A stretch of 64,000 bases of DNA from assembly GCA_963840075.1 (NCBI GenBank), contig CAWIXS010000027.1:131737-195736 (forward strand), read 5' to 3'. Below are positions 8,667 through 17,020 of the stretch, piece after piece. Source of the DNA: AWTP1-13 sp963840075 (GTDB lineage Bacteria; Pseudomonadota; Alphaproteobacteria; Rhizobiales; Hyphomicrobiaceae). Below the pieces are notes generated by a model that was not told the origin of the DNA, searched no databases, and saw nothing but the letters and a program-made list of their open reading frames with translations. Both the position numbers and the translations under genes were made by a program. The first letter of the stretch is position 1. Each line of letters starts with the position of its first letter.

Positions 8667-9056
8667 TCAGGCAGACAGCGGGGGCGCACGGCTGCGGATG
8701 CCGCCGCGACTCAATTGGTGTGCGAGCGTCGTGAGGTCGAAGCGCAGCGCGTTGAAGAGGCAGGTCGATGGAAATGCGATGGCGGCAAAGGCCAGGGCGA
8801 CAGCCAGCGCGAACCCGGCCAGCAAGGTGCACAGCGCGCAGTGCGGTGTCTTCCCCTCGGAGTCCTCACCGCCGGCGGGTGTCTCGGATTGTGCCGGGGC
8901 GCCACCGATGCACATCAGGTGCGCGCCGACCGTGTCATCGAGGTTCGCGCGACCCCATGCCGGCGCATGGCCGAGCGCGCCGGCCAGGACATTGCCGAGC
9001 ACGGCAATGACGGCAAGCCAGCTCAGCCAGCGCAGCTTGTTGCGAGGATATCGCAT
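8667..9056 (-). CDS. DUF2946 family membrane protein
   Basis: 129 residues from the ATG at 9056 (MRYPRNKLRWLSWL). A hydrophobic N-terminal segment (WLAVIAVLGNVLAGALGHA) is followed by a short soluble part with Cys and His (LMCIGG; TPHCALCTLL) and a second membrane segment (AGFALAVALAFAAIAF). This Cys/His pattern fits DUF2946 proteins, commonly found beside copper or TonB-dependent metal genes. It is the first gene of the minus-strand metal set and precedes the porin-like gene by 73 bases. Only a weak ribosome site is visible. A role in metal handling is inferred from neighbours. Confidence 0.7.
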   Translation of the reverse strand: MRYPRNKLRWLSWLAVIAVLGNVLAGALGHAPAWGRANLDDTVGAHLMCIGGAPAQSETPAGGEDSEGKTPHCALCTLLAGFALAVALAFAAIAFPSTCLFNALRFDLTTLAHQLSRGGIRSRAPPLSA

Positions 9057-9248
9057 AGCCAAAGCTCTAGGGGCTGATGCCAGGGCGGTCAATCGCCCGC
9101 CTCGCCGGTTCCGGCGGCTCGTGCACAATCGCCATAGTTGCTTCACCAGAGTGACGCCGGTCTGCTGCCAAACCGTTAACGTAAGGGGAGTCTTGCCGAG
9201 AGACGGCCGGCCGATGCGGCAGCCTGATCCCGAGGACCATGCGTCCGA

Positions 9249-11417
9249 TCAGCCTGAGGTCCCGTCGTGGCGGTGGATGACAATGGGGTCCTCGATCAGG
9301 CGCACGTTGATCGGTTTCGCGGGGATGAGCTTCGGATTGCCGGGTATCGCGCCGTCGCCGTGCGGTGCGTTCAGCCAATCGTCGGGAGCGGGTACGCGGT
9401 CGATGCCCAGCGGGTAGATGGTGAGCTTGTCGCGCTCGAGCTTCAGTCTGAGGAAATTCTTGTAGTTGCCAATGCGCAGCGCGGCGAACGCGTCCTCCCC
9501 ATGCATGCGGGCGACCAGGCCTGTGAGCACCCAGTACAGGCCCCACAGCATGCCGCCGACGAGAGCGCCGAGCGCGATCATCAGCACGGGATAGGTCGTG
9601 AAGCCGATGAGCTGGCGCACCGGCGAGACCTCCTTGGCCTCCGCGGGCCCGGCGGTCCTGCGCTTCATCGGCGCCAGCAATTCCTGGATGACATCGCGCA
9701 CGATCGGCGCCTGCTTCTCGCGTGTCTCGTAGAGGGCATCGAGCTGCCGCTCGATGGGCGGCGTTATGCGATTGTTCAGGCTCACCACCGCCAGCGACAG
9801 CGCGAACATGGCCGCCACGTGCACGAGGAAGTGCGCCGTCCCGACGAGCAGCTTGGTGGCATAGCGGCGCAAGCCCCGGCGCTCGGTGGCGTCGACGTAC
9901 CACACGAGCGCCGCATAGAGGCCGCCCAGCATGGCCGTCAGGCCGAGCGAGGCGATCATGGCCTGGACCAGATACAGCGGCATGTAGGGCAGCACGCCAA
10001 AGAGCGAGGTGCCGATGCCGAGGTCGTCGATCTTGCCCGTCGAGATGTCGTATCTCGGAACGAGGGTCTGGAACTCCCAGGTGATGAGCCAGTAGAGAAT
10101 GCCGATGCCGATGGCAAAGGCGGGATTGTAGAAGGGGAAGAGGAGGTTCCTGAGGCTCAGGAGATAGCTCCTGGCCTTGCTCGGATAGCACTTTGGCGCC
10201 TGCGGCCGCAGGGGCGCCTGGCGGCGGCCGAGCCTCGTCGGCTGCAGCGGCTCCAGCGCGTCCTGGACATCCTGCACCGCCTGCTCGACGGGGCTTCCGG
10301 CCGCCCGCGCATGGCGCTTCAGCCGAATGTCGTACCGTCGGGCCTGCAAGCCATCGCCCTCTCTCGCCAGGCCGGCATCGCCCTGCGCCTCGTCGGCGCG
10401 CTCCGGCCATCGCACCGCGATGTTGTTCTTGAGGACATGGGTGGGATGCAGGAAAGCCCCGCCCCCGCCCGAGGTGATGAAGTGAACGTCGAGCTCGTGG
10501 GCGTAATAGCGGTTGTAGTTGTGCCAATCGCCCGCGATCACAGCCGCCACATGCGCTCCTCGCGCCCGGGCAATCGACGTGATCTTGAAGAAGTTCTCCT
10601 CCTCGTCCAGCCCTTGCAGATCGGCGATCAGCCAGGACGGCTCGGCGAGGCAGATGATGAGGTTGTCGCCCGGCTGCATCTGCCGCGCCATGGCATCGAA
10701 ATAGTTGACCTGCGGAGTATCGAGGTATTTCGAGAACTGGATGTCGGCGCCCCAGATCCACCAATTGTGGGGCAGGCGGATCGCCCAGTAGCTGCGGTGC
10801 TGCTGGCACTGCCAGCCGCCGATCACGTTGCCCTTGCCCTCCGAGAGCCTGTCGCGCGAGGAGCAGAACAGGCTGTCGAACGCGTTGAGCCCGTCGTACC
10901 AGTCGTGATTGCCGGGAATGGCGAACAGCTTGCGCTCCGGATCGGGCACGCTGAAAGCCCAGCCGAAAGGCAGCAGCAGGCGCTTCTTATACTCCTCCCG
11001 CGTGGCCTGCGGATAGCACTCATCGCCGCCCATGATGAGGATGTCGCCGTGCCGCAGACCTCCGGCCCCGCCCACGTTCAGGCTGTCCTGCGCCAGCAGA
11101 TAGGCCAGCGTGTAGGTCGGCTCGAAGCCATCGCCGACATCGGCCGTGTAGTCGATCCAGAACGCGCCGGACTCGTCCGCCGAGATGCGCCGATGCGGGT
11201 CGGCGGCCTTCGCATCGCTGTAGTCGTAACGCTGGCAGAGCTCCTTGTCGTCGCACGGGTCGGTCACCGCCTGCATCAGGCGCTGGTCGGCGTATTGGCC
11301 GAACACGGAAGAGACGATCGTGCGGATGCCCACGCGGGCGAGCAGGCGCGGGTCGTACCACGACACCATCTTCGGCAGCCGCCCCATGCGCAGCTGCCTG
11401 AGCGGATTGAGCTCCAT
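9249..11417 (-). CDS. metallophosphoesterase fused to a multi-pass membrane domain
   Basis: 722 residues. The N-terminal ~370 residues form a calcineurin-like phosphoesterase with GGDECYP, GNHDWYDG (the family's metal- and phosphate-binding GNHD block), GDWHNYNRY and a Gly-rich loop TSGGGGAFLHPTH. A classic N-terminal D-x-H block is not obvious. The C-terminal half has at least four hydrophobic segments (e.g. PAFAIGIGILYWLITW, YLVQAMIASLGLTAMLGG, FLVHVAAMFALSLAVV, YPVLMIALGALVGGMLWGL), so the enzyme is membrane-anchored. The ATG at 11417 has GGGGAGG 8 bases upstream; the frame is open much further upstream but that stretch lacks protein character. Substrate unknown. Monocistronic. Confidence 0.8.
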   Translation of the reverse strand: MELNPLRQLRMGRLPKMVSWYDPRLLARVGIRTIVSSVFGQYADQRLMQAVTDPCDDKELCQRYDYSDAKAADPHRRISADESGAFWIDYTADVGDGFEPTYTLAYLLAQDSLNVGGAGGLRHGDILIMGGDECYPQATREEYKKRLLLPFGWAFSVPDPERKLFAIPGNHDWYDGLNAFDSLFCSSRDRLSEGKGNVIGGWQCQQHRSYWAIRLPHNWWIWGADIQFSKYLDTPQVNYFDAMARQMQPGDNLIICLAEPSWLIADLQGLDEEENFFKITSIARARGAHVAAVIAGDWHNYNRYYAHELDVHFITSGGGGAFLHPTHVLKNNIAVRWPERADEAQGDAGLAREGDGLQARRYDIRLKRHARAAGSPVEQAVQDVQDALEPLQPTRLGRRQAPLRPQAPKCYPSKARSYLLSLRNLLFPFYNPAFAIGIGILYWLITWEFQTLVPRYDISTGKIDDLGIGTSLFGVLPYMPLYLVQAMIASLGLTAMLGGLYAALVWYVDATERRGLRRYATKLLVGTAHFLVHVAAMFALSLAVVSLNNRITPPIERQLDALYETREKQAPIVRDVIQELLAPMKRRTAGPAEAKEVSPVRQLIGFTTYPVLMIALGALVGGMLWGLYWVLTGLVARMHGEDAFAALRIGNYKNFLRLKLERDKLTIYPLGIDRVPAPDDWLNAPHGDGAIPGNPKLIPAKPINVRLIEDPIVIHRHDGTSG

Positions 11418-11668
11418 GACATGCCTCCCCGCGGCATACTCTCGTGGTGCGCCGTGTCGGCGCCCAACGAGGCTGGCGCTGCGAATCCGGCAGAAGAATG
11501 GGCGATACCGGGTTACGGCATCGGCCGGGTCGGGATCTCGGTTGGCATGCGGCCAAGAGTCAACATCGGAGCAGCTTTTACCAACAGTGGCCGCGCCGGG
11601 TGTAGCGCGCATACAGCAGGCGCCGGCCTCGCGCCGGCGCGGGCAGCGACCATCCCGCATACCCGCCC

Positions 11669-12760
11669 TCAGGCGCGGCGGCGTGCCGTGCGGATGCGGT
11701 TGCGTCCCCAGCTGCTCGGCCCCCACGAGCGGCGTGGTCCGGTATCGATATGAAACACGCCGTTGCCGTAGTGCGACAGGCCGCCCACCGTGCGCATCCG
11801 GCGCAAGAAGGCGAGCACCTCCCCGTAGTGGCTGCGCACCCTGAAATCGACGGCATTGCCGCCGAGGTGATAGGAGCGCGGCGCACCGCCGACATGCGCA
11901 TTGTGCCGGCGGCTGCGGCAGGTGGAGTTCACCGTCAGCGGGCCGAACTGGGCAGCCACGCGATCGAGCACGCTGCGCAGCGGCACGGCGAGGCAGGATG
12001 CCGATGCGCGCCAATGAATGGGCCAGCCGGGCTCCAGCGGGGAGGGCCCGGGGCCCGGCGCGGGCAGCGTGGGGCCGAGGCTCGCCAGGCGCCAGCTGCT
12101 CTGCGGGTGGGTGGCACCGCGGCAGTGCGGCCATTCCCCTCCGACCATGGCGGGCTCGGAAGCCTGGAAATTGCGCCCGAAGCTCGCCAGCATCAGGGCG
12201 AAGGTGTTGGCGTGGGCGCCCCCGCTCCTGCAACGCGGCGCGGCGCTCCCGGCGCCGAGCAGGATGCTACCGGCGAACCCTTGATGTGAGGCCGCGCCGG
12301 TGGGATCGGGCGTGAGCGGGTGCGTGGCAACGAGGCTGCGCTGCATGAGCGGGATGTAGGAGTCCGCCCTCGGCCGTGCAATCCTCGGGCGTGCAATCCT
12401 GCGCCGAGCGGCGGACCGCAGCCTGCGCGGCCGTTGCCGTGCCGCCCGGGCTGTCACCATCCGATACCGGCCTCTGCGCGCCGTGCGCGCTCGATGACCG
12501 CGACGCCGCGCGCTGGCGTGCCTGCGGCCGGCACGGCGTGGCCGTGCCTCTGCGTCACCTCTCGCGATGTAGCGAACCGCCTCGGAGCCGGCACCGGCGT
12601 GCGGCCATTGCATCTGCAGGTCTCCCAAGGGTGCAGCCGCGGCCGGCACATGCATCGCAGCGGCGGTAACGACCAGCGCCGGAAGCAGGACCAGCGAGGA
12701 GAATCGCCGCTGACGCTCGGCCGGACGAATGCTCGCCGGGCCGTGGGAAAGAGTACGCAT
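11669..12760 (-). CDS. M15-like peptidase (D-Ala-D-Ala carboxypeptidase fold), secreted
   Basis: 363 residues with a signal peptide (SSLVLLPALVVTAAAMHVPAAAA). The catalytic region is C-terminal (about 250-345): VNSTCRSRRHNAHVGGAPRS, then H-L-G-G-N-A-V-D-F with the zinc His/Asp pair, and GVFHIDTG with the last His. This is the VanY/YcbK-like M15 layout acting on peptidoglycan. Between the signal peptide and the catalytic part there is an unusually Arg-rich stretch (about residues 70-135) containing the near-repeat RIARPRIARPR, which looks like out-of-frame sequence or degenerate expansion. The ATG at 12760 is preceded by GAGGGAG. The C-terminal domain is secure; the N-terminal half is not. Confidence 0.75.
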   Translation of the reverse strand: MRTLSHGPASIRPAERQRRFSSLVLLPALVVTAAAMHVPAAAAPLGDLQMQWPHAGAGSEAVRYIARGDAEARPRRAGRRHASARRRGHRARTARRGRYRMVTARAARQRPRRLRSAARRRIARPRIARPRADSYIPLMQRSLVATHPLTPDPTGAASHQGFAGSILLGAGSAAPRCRSGGAHANTFALMLASFGRNFQASEPAMVGGEWPHCRGATHPQSSWRLASLGPTLPAPGPGPSPLEPGWPIHWRASASCLAVPLRSVLDRVAAQFGPLTVNSTCRSRRHNAHVGGAPRSYHLGGNAVDFRVRSHYGEVLAFLRRMRTVGGLSHYGNGVFHIDTGPRRSWGPSSWGRNRIRTARRRA

Positions 12761-13033
12761 GACACAAGCTCCCTCGTGCTGCCGCTGCCCCGGTGCACAG
12801 GAGCACGGCAAGACCCCACGGACATGCAGAGAACAAGTACTCAGCGGCCGGACAGCCGATGCGTTCCCCCACATCTGCAGCGTTCAGTCTTCTCCCAATA
12901 CAAAGATCAAATATGACAAGGTCTTATGATGCCTTCTTGAGTGAGACTGTGAACGCGTCAAAACGGCACACCGGTACGCGACGGAAACGCCGCAAACGTC
13001 CGTCACCTGATCAGGTTACCAATTGTCCGGCAG

Positions 13034-14695
13034 TCAGCGCAGCGTCTTGGCCTGCACGCGCAGGACGAACTTCTGGATCTTGCCCGTCGAGGTCTTGGGC
13101 AATGGTCCGAAAACCACGCTCTTCGGCACCTTGAAGTGCGCCATGTTGGCGCGACAGAACGCGATGATGTCCTCCGCTGACGCCGCACCGCTGTCCGGCT
13201 TCAGGGTGACGAACGCGCACGGCGTCTCCCCCCACTTGCCATCGGGACGCGCCACGACGGCAGCCTCCATGACCTGCGGATGGCGGTAGAGCACCTCCTC
13301 GACCTCGAGCGAGGAGATGTTCTCGCCCCCGGAGATGATGATGTCCTTCGACCGGTCCTTGATCTCGAGGCTGCCGTCCGGGTGCCATGCCGCAAGGTCG
13401 CCCGAATGGTAGAACCCGCCCGCGAACGCCTCATCGGTCGCGGCCTCGTTCTTGAGATAGCCCTTCATCAGCGTATTGCCGGCGAGCGCGATCTCGCCCA
13501 CCGTCTCGCCATCACGCGCGACCGGCGCCAGCGTCCTGGGATCGACCACCAGCATCTGCTCGACGACCGGATTGGGCACGCCCTGGCGCGCCATCAGGGC
13601 ATAGCGCTCGCTCGTCGGCAGGCCGTGCCACTCCGGGAGCGGCGGACAGTAGGTTGCCGGCCCGTAGCTCTCGGTGGTCCCGTAGAGGTGCAGCACCTCG
13701 AAGCCCATCGCCTCCATGCGCTCGATCACCACGGCCGGAGGCGCAGCACCGCCGGTCGCAACCTTGGTGCGCAGCGGCAACGGCCGTTTCGCCTCCTCCG
13801 GCGCATGCACCAGCATGTTGAGGACGATCGGCGCGGCGCACATGTGGGTGATGCGATGCTCCACAAGCGCATCGAAGATGCGCCGCGGCTCGACCTTGCG
13901 CAGGCACACATGCGTCCCGGCCGCGGCGGTAACGGCCCAGGTGAAGGTCCAGCCCGAGCAGTGGAACATCGGCAGGGTCCACAGGTAGCGGCTGTCGTGG
14001 TCGAGCTTGAAGGTCAGCGCATTGGCGAGCGCGCCCAGATAGGCGCCCCTGTGGCTGTAGACGGCGCCCTTCGGATTGCCCGTGGTGCCCGAGGTATAGA
14101 GCAGGCAGATGCTGTCCCACTCGTCCTCGGGGCCGCTGTAGACAAAATCCGGGTCGCCGGAGGCGATGAAGTCCTCGTACTCGACATTGCCGAAGGCCGG
14201 CGCGCCCTCGGTCTCGGCGTCGGCGATATCGACCACAATCGGCTGCCGGCGTCCCAGCTGCTCCAGCGCCGGCGCAACGGTCGCGTGGAACTCACGGTCT
14301 GCGAGAAGCAGCTTGACCTCGCCGTGCTCCAGGCAGAATGCGATCAACGGCGCATCGAGGCGTACATTGATCGGGTTGAGGACCGCGCCGATCATCGGCA
14401 CGGCGTAGTGCGCCTCGAGCAGGGCGGGCGTGTTGGCGGCAAGGATCGCCACCGTGTCGCCGCGCTTGATGCCGGCCTTGGTGAGCGCATGCGCAAGCCG
14501 CCTGGCGCGGGCGTAGAGCTCGCGATAGTTGATCCGCCGCTGGCCATGGACGACGGCCAGGCGGTTGCCGAAGAAGTCGGCGGCGCGATGCAGGAAGCTG
14601 ACTGGGCTCAGGGCTACGAAGTTCGCCGACCGCTTGCGCAGTTCGGGCCGCTCGTGCAGCGCATCTTCCTGTTTCAGACGGGTCCAAAGTCGCAT
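13034..14695 (-). CDS. AMP-dependent acyl-CoA ligase
   Basis: 553 residues with all ANL-superfamily signatures: the P-loop YTSGTTGNPKG, the adenine/acyl site YGTTESYGP, YHSGDLAAW, the hinge DRSKDIIISGGENIS and the catalytic lysine in TSTGKIQKF near the C-terminus. The closest match in layout is medium/long-chain fatty acyl-CoA ligases (FadD-like); the carboxylic-acid substrate cannot be read from sequence. The enzyme adenylates its acid with ATP, then transfers it to CoA. It starts 13 bases after the stop of a frameshifted SDR gene, so the two are co-transcribed. The ATG at 14695 has a modest GGGATAG site. Confidence 0.9.
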   Translation of the reverse strand: MRLWTRLKQEDALHERPELRKRSANFVALSPVSFLHRAADFFGNRLAVVHGQRRINYRELYARARRLAHALTKAGIKRGDTVAILAANTPALLEAHYAVPMIGAVLNPINVRLDAPLIAFCLEHGEVKLLLADREFHATVAPALEQLGRRQPIVVDIADAETEGAPAFGNVEYEDFIASGDPDFVYSGPEDEWDSICLLYTSGTTGNPKGAVYSHRGAYLGALANALTFKLDHDSRYLWTLPMFHCSGWTFTWAVTAAAGTHVCLRKVEPRRIFDALVEHRITHMCAAPIVLNMLVHAPEEAKRPLPLRTKVATGGAAPPAVVIERMEAMGFEVLHLYGTTESYGPATYCPPLPEWHGLPTSERYALMARQGVPNPVVEQMLVVDPRTLAPVARDGETVGEIALAGNTLMKGYLKNEAATDEAFAGGFYHSGDLAAWHPDGSLEIKDRSKDIIISGGENISSLEVEEVLYRHPQVMEAAVVARPDGKWGETPCAFVTLKPDSGAASAEDIIAFCRANMAHFKVPKSVVFGPLPKTSTGKIQKFVLRVQAKTLR

Positions 14696-14708
14696 CGCAG
14701 CTATCCCG

Positions 14709-15480
14709 CTATCCCATCGCCATTTGGTGGCCGCCATCGACGGTGATGACGCTTCCGGTCATGAACGCGCCGGCCTCCGAGGCGAGCAGCAGCAGCGCCC
14801 CGTCGAGCTCCGGCAGCTGTCCCGCCCGCCCCATCGGCACCCGCGAAAGCAGCCGCTTGCCCGCCTCGCCGGCCAGGAAGGTATCGTTGATATCGGTCGC
14901 AAAGTAGCCTGGCGCGATGGCGTTGACGCGAATCCTGTCCCGCGCCAGCTCCAGCGCCATGGACCTCGTGAGGCTCACCACGGCTGCCTTCGATGCCGCG
15001 TAGGTCGAGAGCGTCTTGATCGCCCCGAAGCCCAGGATCGAGGCGATGTTGATGATGGAGCCGCCCGGTGCGCCTTGCGGCCATGCGCTGCGCCGCCGCC
15101 TGGCCGACCCGGAACACGCCGTCGAGATTGACCTCCATCACACGCCGCCATTCCTCCTCGCTGGTCCTCAGAAAGAACGCGCCGGACGGCACGCCCGCGT
15201 TGTTGACCAGGATGGTGACGGGCCCCGCGGCGTTCTCGGCCGCATCGAAGGCACGCACCACGGAGGCTCTGCCCGTGACATCGAGCTCGAGCGGCCACGC
15301 CTTGCCCCCGCCGGCACGAATCTCCCCTTCCAGCCGCTGCAGGCGGTCGAGCCGGCGTGCCGTTACGACAACCTGCGCTCCGGCGCGCGCCAGCACGCGC
15401 GCAAAATGTTGCCCGAGGCCCGAGGAGGCTCCAGTCACGAGTGCGGTCTTGCCGGTGAGCGAGAACATGCGGAAGGGCAT
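14709..15480 (-). pseudogene. SDR-family oxidoreductase, frameshifted in the middle
   Basis: Starts at 15480 with GGAGG about 12 bases upstream. The N-terminal half has the cofactor loop TGASSGLGQ and NNAGV and runs in frame to QRMAARR near 15080. The next residues should be GGSIINIASILG and are found in another frame, which continues through the catalytic Y-x3-K (STYAASK), NAIAPGYFATDI and the terminal DGGHQMAMG to a stop at 14709. One inserted or lost base around 15075-15085 explains both halves. If corrected, it is a ~257-residue NAD(P)-dependent 3-ketoacyl/alcohol dehydrogenase-like SDR with every catalytic residue intact, probably acting with the acyl-CoA ligase that follows. Confidence 0.8.
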
Positions 15481-15678
15481 TCGCGACGCGATCCTCCAGT
15501 TCGTGCCTCGGACAACCCGGGACATCGTGAGCACCTTGCCCCAGCGCGCGTGCCCGTTCAAGTTGGGGTCGGACCGAGGCACGATCGGCCTTGCGCGCTG
15601 GTGGCAGGATACGAAGGGCGTGTACTGCTCCAGGGCTCTCGGGACCGATTGAACGCGTTGGGCTCGATCCGCCGCCGC

Positions 15679-15984
15679 TCACCGCGCCGACGACATGAGC
15701 ACCCAGACGGCGTATCTGGCCGCCTCGGCACCTGGCGTGCGCCTCGGATGGCTCACCTTGCCCGAGGCCCGCTTGGCCGCGACGCGCGCGAGGTGGCGGC
15801 AGCGCGCGTTGCGGCGGCAATGCGGATGCCTGCAGGCCCTGGGGTCCGGGCAGGCGAGGCCCAGCACGGCCTCGGCAAAGCGGAACCGGCCTTCCTCTCT
15901 TTCCTCGGGTGTCACGGGTCTCGCCGTAGCGTCAGGAGAGCTGTCGCCGAGCGCCTCGCGCAGCATGGCCTGGAATTCCGCCAT
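15679..15984 (-). CDS. small Cys-rich protein, unknown
   Basis: About 101 residues from the ATG at 15984 (a GTG at 16008 would add eight). The middle carries C-x5-C-x4-C-x5-C (CPDPRACRHPHCRRNARC) followed by arginine-rich sequence, a spacing that could bind zinc. I do not recognise a family with a known role. The codon pattern is as GC-rich as its neighbours and no strong ribosome site is seen, so it could be a chance open frame, though the ordered Cys spacing argues for coding. Confidence 0.45.
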   Translation of the reverse strand: MAEFQAMLREALGDSSPDATARPVTPEEREEGRFRFAEAVLGLACPDPRACRHPHCRRNARCRHLARVAAKRASGKVSHPRRTPGAEAARYAVWVLMSSAR

Positions 15985-16194
15985 CGCAGCGGCGCCCGCC
16001 CGGTCCACTCTTCGGCCGGCGCTGGTGCAGCGATGGCCATGCAGCCATTTGGCAGCCGACGGTTCCCCGCCATTGCTGGTGCTTCCCCGTCAGAGCATCG
16101 GTGCAATCGGGGCGGTGCCGGCTTACACCTCCATTAACGCTCGCCGGTGCAGGCAACCGCCGGAAACATTTGTATGGTCCGTCGGAGTCACACT

Positions 16195-16346
16195 AGCAGG
16201 CTGTTGAAATTCGATCGAGGGTCGCCGAGATGGCCTGTGAGATTCATTCTGTCGGCGAGCTGAGCGAACCGCGATACGCTCGGCCAGATTCTGCCCAACG
16301 AGAGATGGCGCCCCAGACCCCTCAAAGCCAATTTCAACAGCTTGCT
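16195..16346. mobile_element. MITE-like element with 17-bp inverted ends
   Basis: The ends are near-perfect inverted repeats: AGCAGGCTGTTGAAATT at 16195-16211 and AATTTCAACAGCTTGCT at 16330-16346, 16 of 17 pairing. The GGCTGTTGAAA-type end is common among insertion sequences. The ~118 bases between hold no transposase; the short minus-strand open frame across them (16188-16373) has no protein signature. The right end lies just before the ribosome site of the GNAT gene, so the element may carry or alter that gene's promoter. The rest of the spacer (16009-16194) shows nothing recognisable. Confidence 0.65.
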
Positions 16347-16378
16347 GGCCTTCAGGAGGAGCCGCGCTGACAAGACAG

Positions 16379-16933
16379 GTGCCGCATCTCGAGCTGCACG
16401 AGCCGCGCTTGGCCCTGCTACCGGCTTATGCCGCGGCGCTCGAGCGCGGCTGGTCCCCCAACAATGTCAGGGACGTGAGCAAGGAGCAGCTGGAAGCGAT
16501 CCGTACCAGCCCATCCACCTTCATCGCCGGCCGTGTCGCCCAGACCGGCATCGTCGAGCTTCCCGACGGCAGCGAGGTGCCCAGGCTGCCCAACCGCCTG
16601 CGCTGGATGTCGGACGGCGAGTTCGCCGGTCAGATCGGGCTGCGCTGGCAGCCCGGCACCAATGCGCTGCCCGACCATGTCCTGGGCCACATCGGCTTTG
16701 CCGTGGTGCCCTGGAAGCGCCGCCGCGGCTACGCCACCGAGGCCCTGCGTCTGATGCTCGTGGAGGCACGCGCCGTGGGTCTCGCCCGGGTGGAAGTGAC
16801 CGCCGATGTGGACAATATCGCCTCGCGGCGTGTGATCGAGGCCAACAACGGGGGGTTCATCCGGGAATTCGTCAATCCGCGGCACGGGCCCAAACCCAAA
16901 GTGCTGTACCTGATCGATCTGGACCAGCCATAG
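16379..16933 (+). CDS. GNAT family N-acetyltransferase
   Basis: 184 residues. The GNAT core is visible: a central strand HIGFAVVPWKRRRGYATEAL with the acetyl-CoA pyrophosphate loop (R-R-R-G-Y-A), then LARVEVTADVDNIASRRVIEANNGG, the usual motif B before the last strand. It transfers acetyl from acetyl-CoA to an unknown amine. The annotated start is the GTG at 16379, but the strong AGGAGGAG at 16354-16361 is 17 bases away from it and only 5 from an in-frame CTG at 16367, so translation may begin at CTG (adding LTRQ). The MITE-like element ends 8 bases before the AGGAGGAG. Confidence 0.85.
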   Translation: MPHLELHEPRLALLPAYAAALERGWSPNNVRDVSKEQLEAIRTSPSTFIAGRVAQTGIVELPDGSEVPRLPNRLRWMSDGEFAGQIGLRWQPGTNALPDHVLGHIGFAVVPWKRRRGYATEALRLMLVEARAVGLARVEVTADVDNIASRRVIEANNGGFIREFVNPRHGPKPKVLYLIDLDQP

Positions 16934-17020
16934 CCGGGCTGCCGGACCAATTGGCAGCAGGTATCAGCGAGCTGTGGAAGGCGGGCTGACTTTCCCGTCC
17001 TCGGGCCTATAGTGCGGTCC

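Noticed and set aside
9267..11753. 828-codon plus-strand open frame antisense to the metallophosphoesterase
   Set aside because: Arg/Gln/Gly/Val-rich with no family motif; the minus strand has clear catalytic blocks, signal and ribosome site. High GC makes long antisense frames common.
16188..16373. 61-codon frame inside the MITE-like element
   Set aside because: It covers both inverted ends of the element and has no signature; the palindromic DNA explains it.
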